This document shows positions 6,614 through 6,983 of a stretch of 6,983 nucleotides of DNA, piece by piece. The position numbers were made by a program, and so were the translations under genes. Every line of letters starts with the position of its first letter. Within the stretch, counting starts at the first letter, position 1. The stretch comes from JAGVYE01 sp964502785 (GTDB lineage Archaea > Nanobdellota > Nanobdellia > Woesearchaeales > GW2011-AR9). The notes under the pieces were generated by a model. That model saw nothing but the letters and a program-made list of their open reading frames with translations, did not search any database and was not told the DNA's origin. The stretch covers positions 1-6,983 of the forward strand of contig CAZCXW010000060.1 of assembly GCA_964502785.1 (NCBI GenBank), given 5' to 3'.

Positions 6614-6983
6614 ATGCCAGATACATACGTATATTCTCCGTTTAATGAAGTTTTAGGTCAGTTTAATGACTTCTTAGAGCAAGTATTCTCACAGATATCT
6701 GAATTACAGGAAAAGAGAAAAATAAGTAAATCAGCTGATACTTTTATTGGTCTATTAGTTGATGAATCTGTCAAAAAAGACATTGCGAATATTATTTCTA
6801 ATGATCTAATAAAAAGTATGCCTGAAGGTATTTGGAATATTGAAACTATTGGACTGGTTGAAAGTAAATTAAAACTTATTTTTGATAACGATTTTATAAC
6901 AATAATTAAAAATGATCCTAGATTTGACATTAAAGATCCTGAAAAGAAAAGCTACTTTTTGAAAGTTCTTCTGTCAAAAACAG
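6614..6983 (+). CDS. Unrecognised protein, 3'-truncated by the window edge
   Basis: An open frame of 123 codons without a stop runs off the right end. It starts MPDTYVYSPFNEVLGQFNDF and contains SADTFIGLLVDESVKKDIAN near the middle, and PRFDIKDPEKKSYFLKVLL before the edge. I do not recognise a family. The translation looks protein-like: mixed charged and hydrophobic residues with helix-like periodicity, no signal peptide, no clear membrane segment, and no Cys or His metal motif. G+C is about 26% over 6661-6960 by hand count, far below typical stretches of the operon, suggesting an accessory or recently acquired gene. The Shine-Dalgarno sequence and box A upstream support the start. The same frame stays open back to ATGs at 6461 and 6467, so a longer N-terminus (up to 51 extra residues) cannot be excluded. 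It is divergent from mutY. Confidence 0.65.
   Translation, partial: MPDTYVYSPFNEVLGQFNDFLEQVFSQISELQEKRKISKSADTFIGLLVDESVKKDIANIISNDLIKSMPEGIWNIETIGLVESKLKLIFDNDFITIIKNDPRFDIKDPEKKSYFLKVLLSKT

Noticed and set aside
6658..6930. 90-codon minus-strand open frame inside the right-edge gene
   Set aside because: It is antisense to the plus-strand frame, which has a matching Shine-Dalgarno sequence and start; its Ile/Ser/Leu-rich translation looks like a shadow of AT-rich coding sequence.
6768..6983. CTGTCAAAAA at 6768-6777 and 6971-6980, with a related GTCAAAAA near 5504
   Set aside because: The copies are in different reading frames within A-rich sequence, too short and irregular to be a repeat array or attachment site.

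Overview
This window is archaeal chromosomal DNA. The evidence is a split RNA polymerase largest subunit (RpoA' and RpoA'' as separate, overlapping genes) followed by eL30, an archaeal-type NusA made only of two KH domains, uS12 and uS7. This is the archaeal rpoA1-rpoA2-rpl30e-nusA-rps12-rps7 cluster. Protein features such as the wording of the RpoA' clamp-core region recall uncultivated DPANN/Woesearchaeota-like lineages, but that placement is a low-confidence impression. G+C is moderate in most of the window and drops sharply near the right end.

Bases 1-5432 (+ strand) form one tightly packed transcription/translation operon. rpoA' is cut by the left edge. Its in-frame ATG at 45 is internal, because homology to the conserved N-terminus continues to the first base. 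rpoA'' overlaps it by ATGA. After a 27-nt gap comes rpl30e. One nucleotide later nusA begins at a TTG codon, and one nucleotide after nusA comes rps12. rps7 overlaps rps12 by ATGA. The products are the catalytic half-subunits of RNA polymerase, a transcription factor that binds RNA, and three ribosomal proteins, so the operon couples the transcription and translation machineries. The EF-1alpha and uS10 genes that often continue this operon in archaea are absent here; a strand switch follows rps7.

Bases 5433-5528 are a short, T-rich convergent intergenic region with a likely transcription terminator and a small tandem repeat. Bases 5529-6458 (- strand) encode a MutY-type HhH-GPD DNA glycosylase with a 4Fe-4S cluster motif. 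Its C-terminal ~100 residues do not show the usual MutY Nudix-like FSH motif.

Bases 6459-6613 are a divergent intergenic region with promoter-like and Shine-Dalgarno-like elements on both strands. From 6614 an AT-rich (about 26% G+C) open frame runs off the right edge. It encodes a protein I do not recognise and is the only clearly accessory-looking gene here. No rRNA, tRNA, CRISPR array, insertion sequence or intein was found.

Nothing in the window amounts to a demonstrably new system. The best leads are the unknown right-edge gene, the atypical glycosylase tail, a Gly-to-Cys change in a conserved uS12 loop, and the shortened str-type operon.
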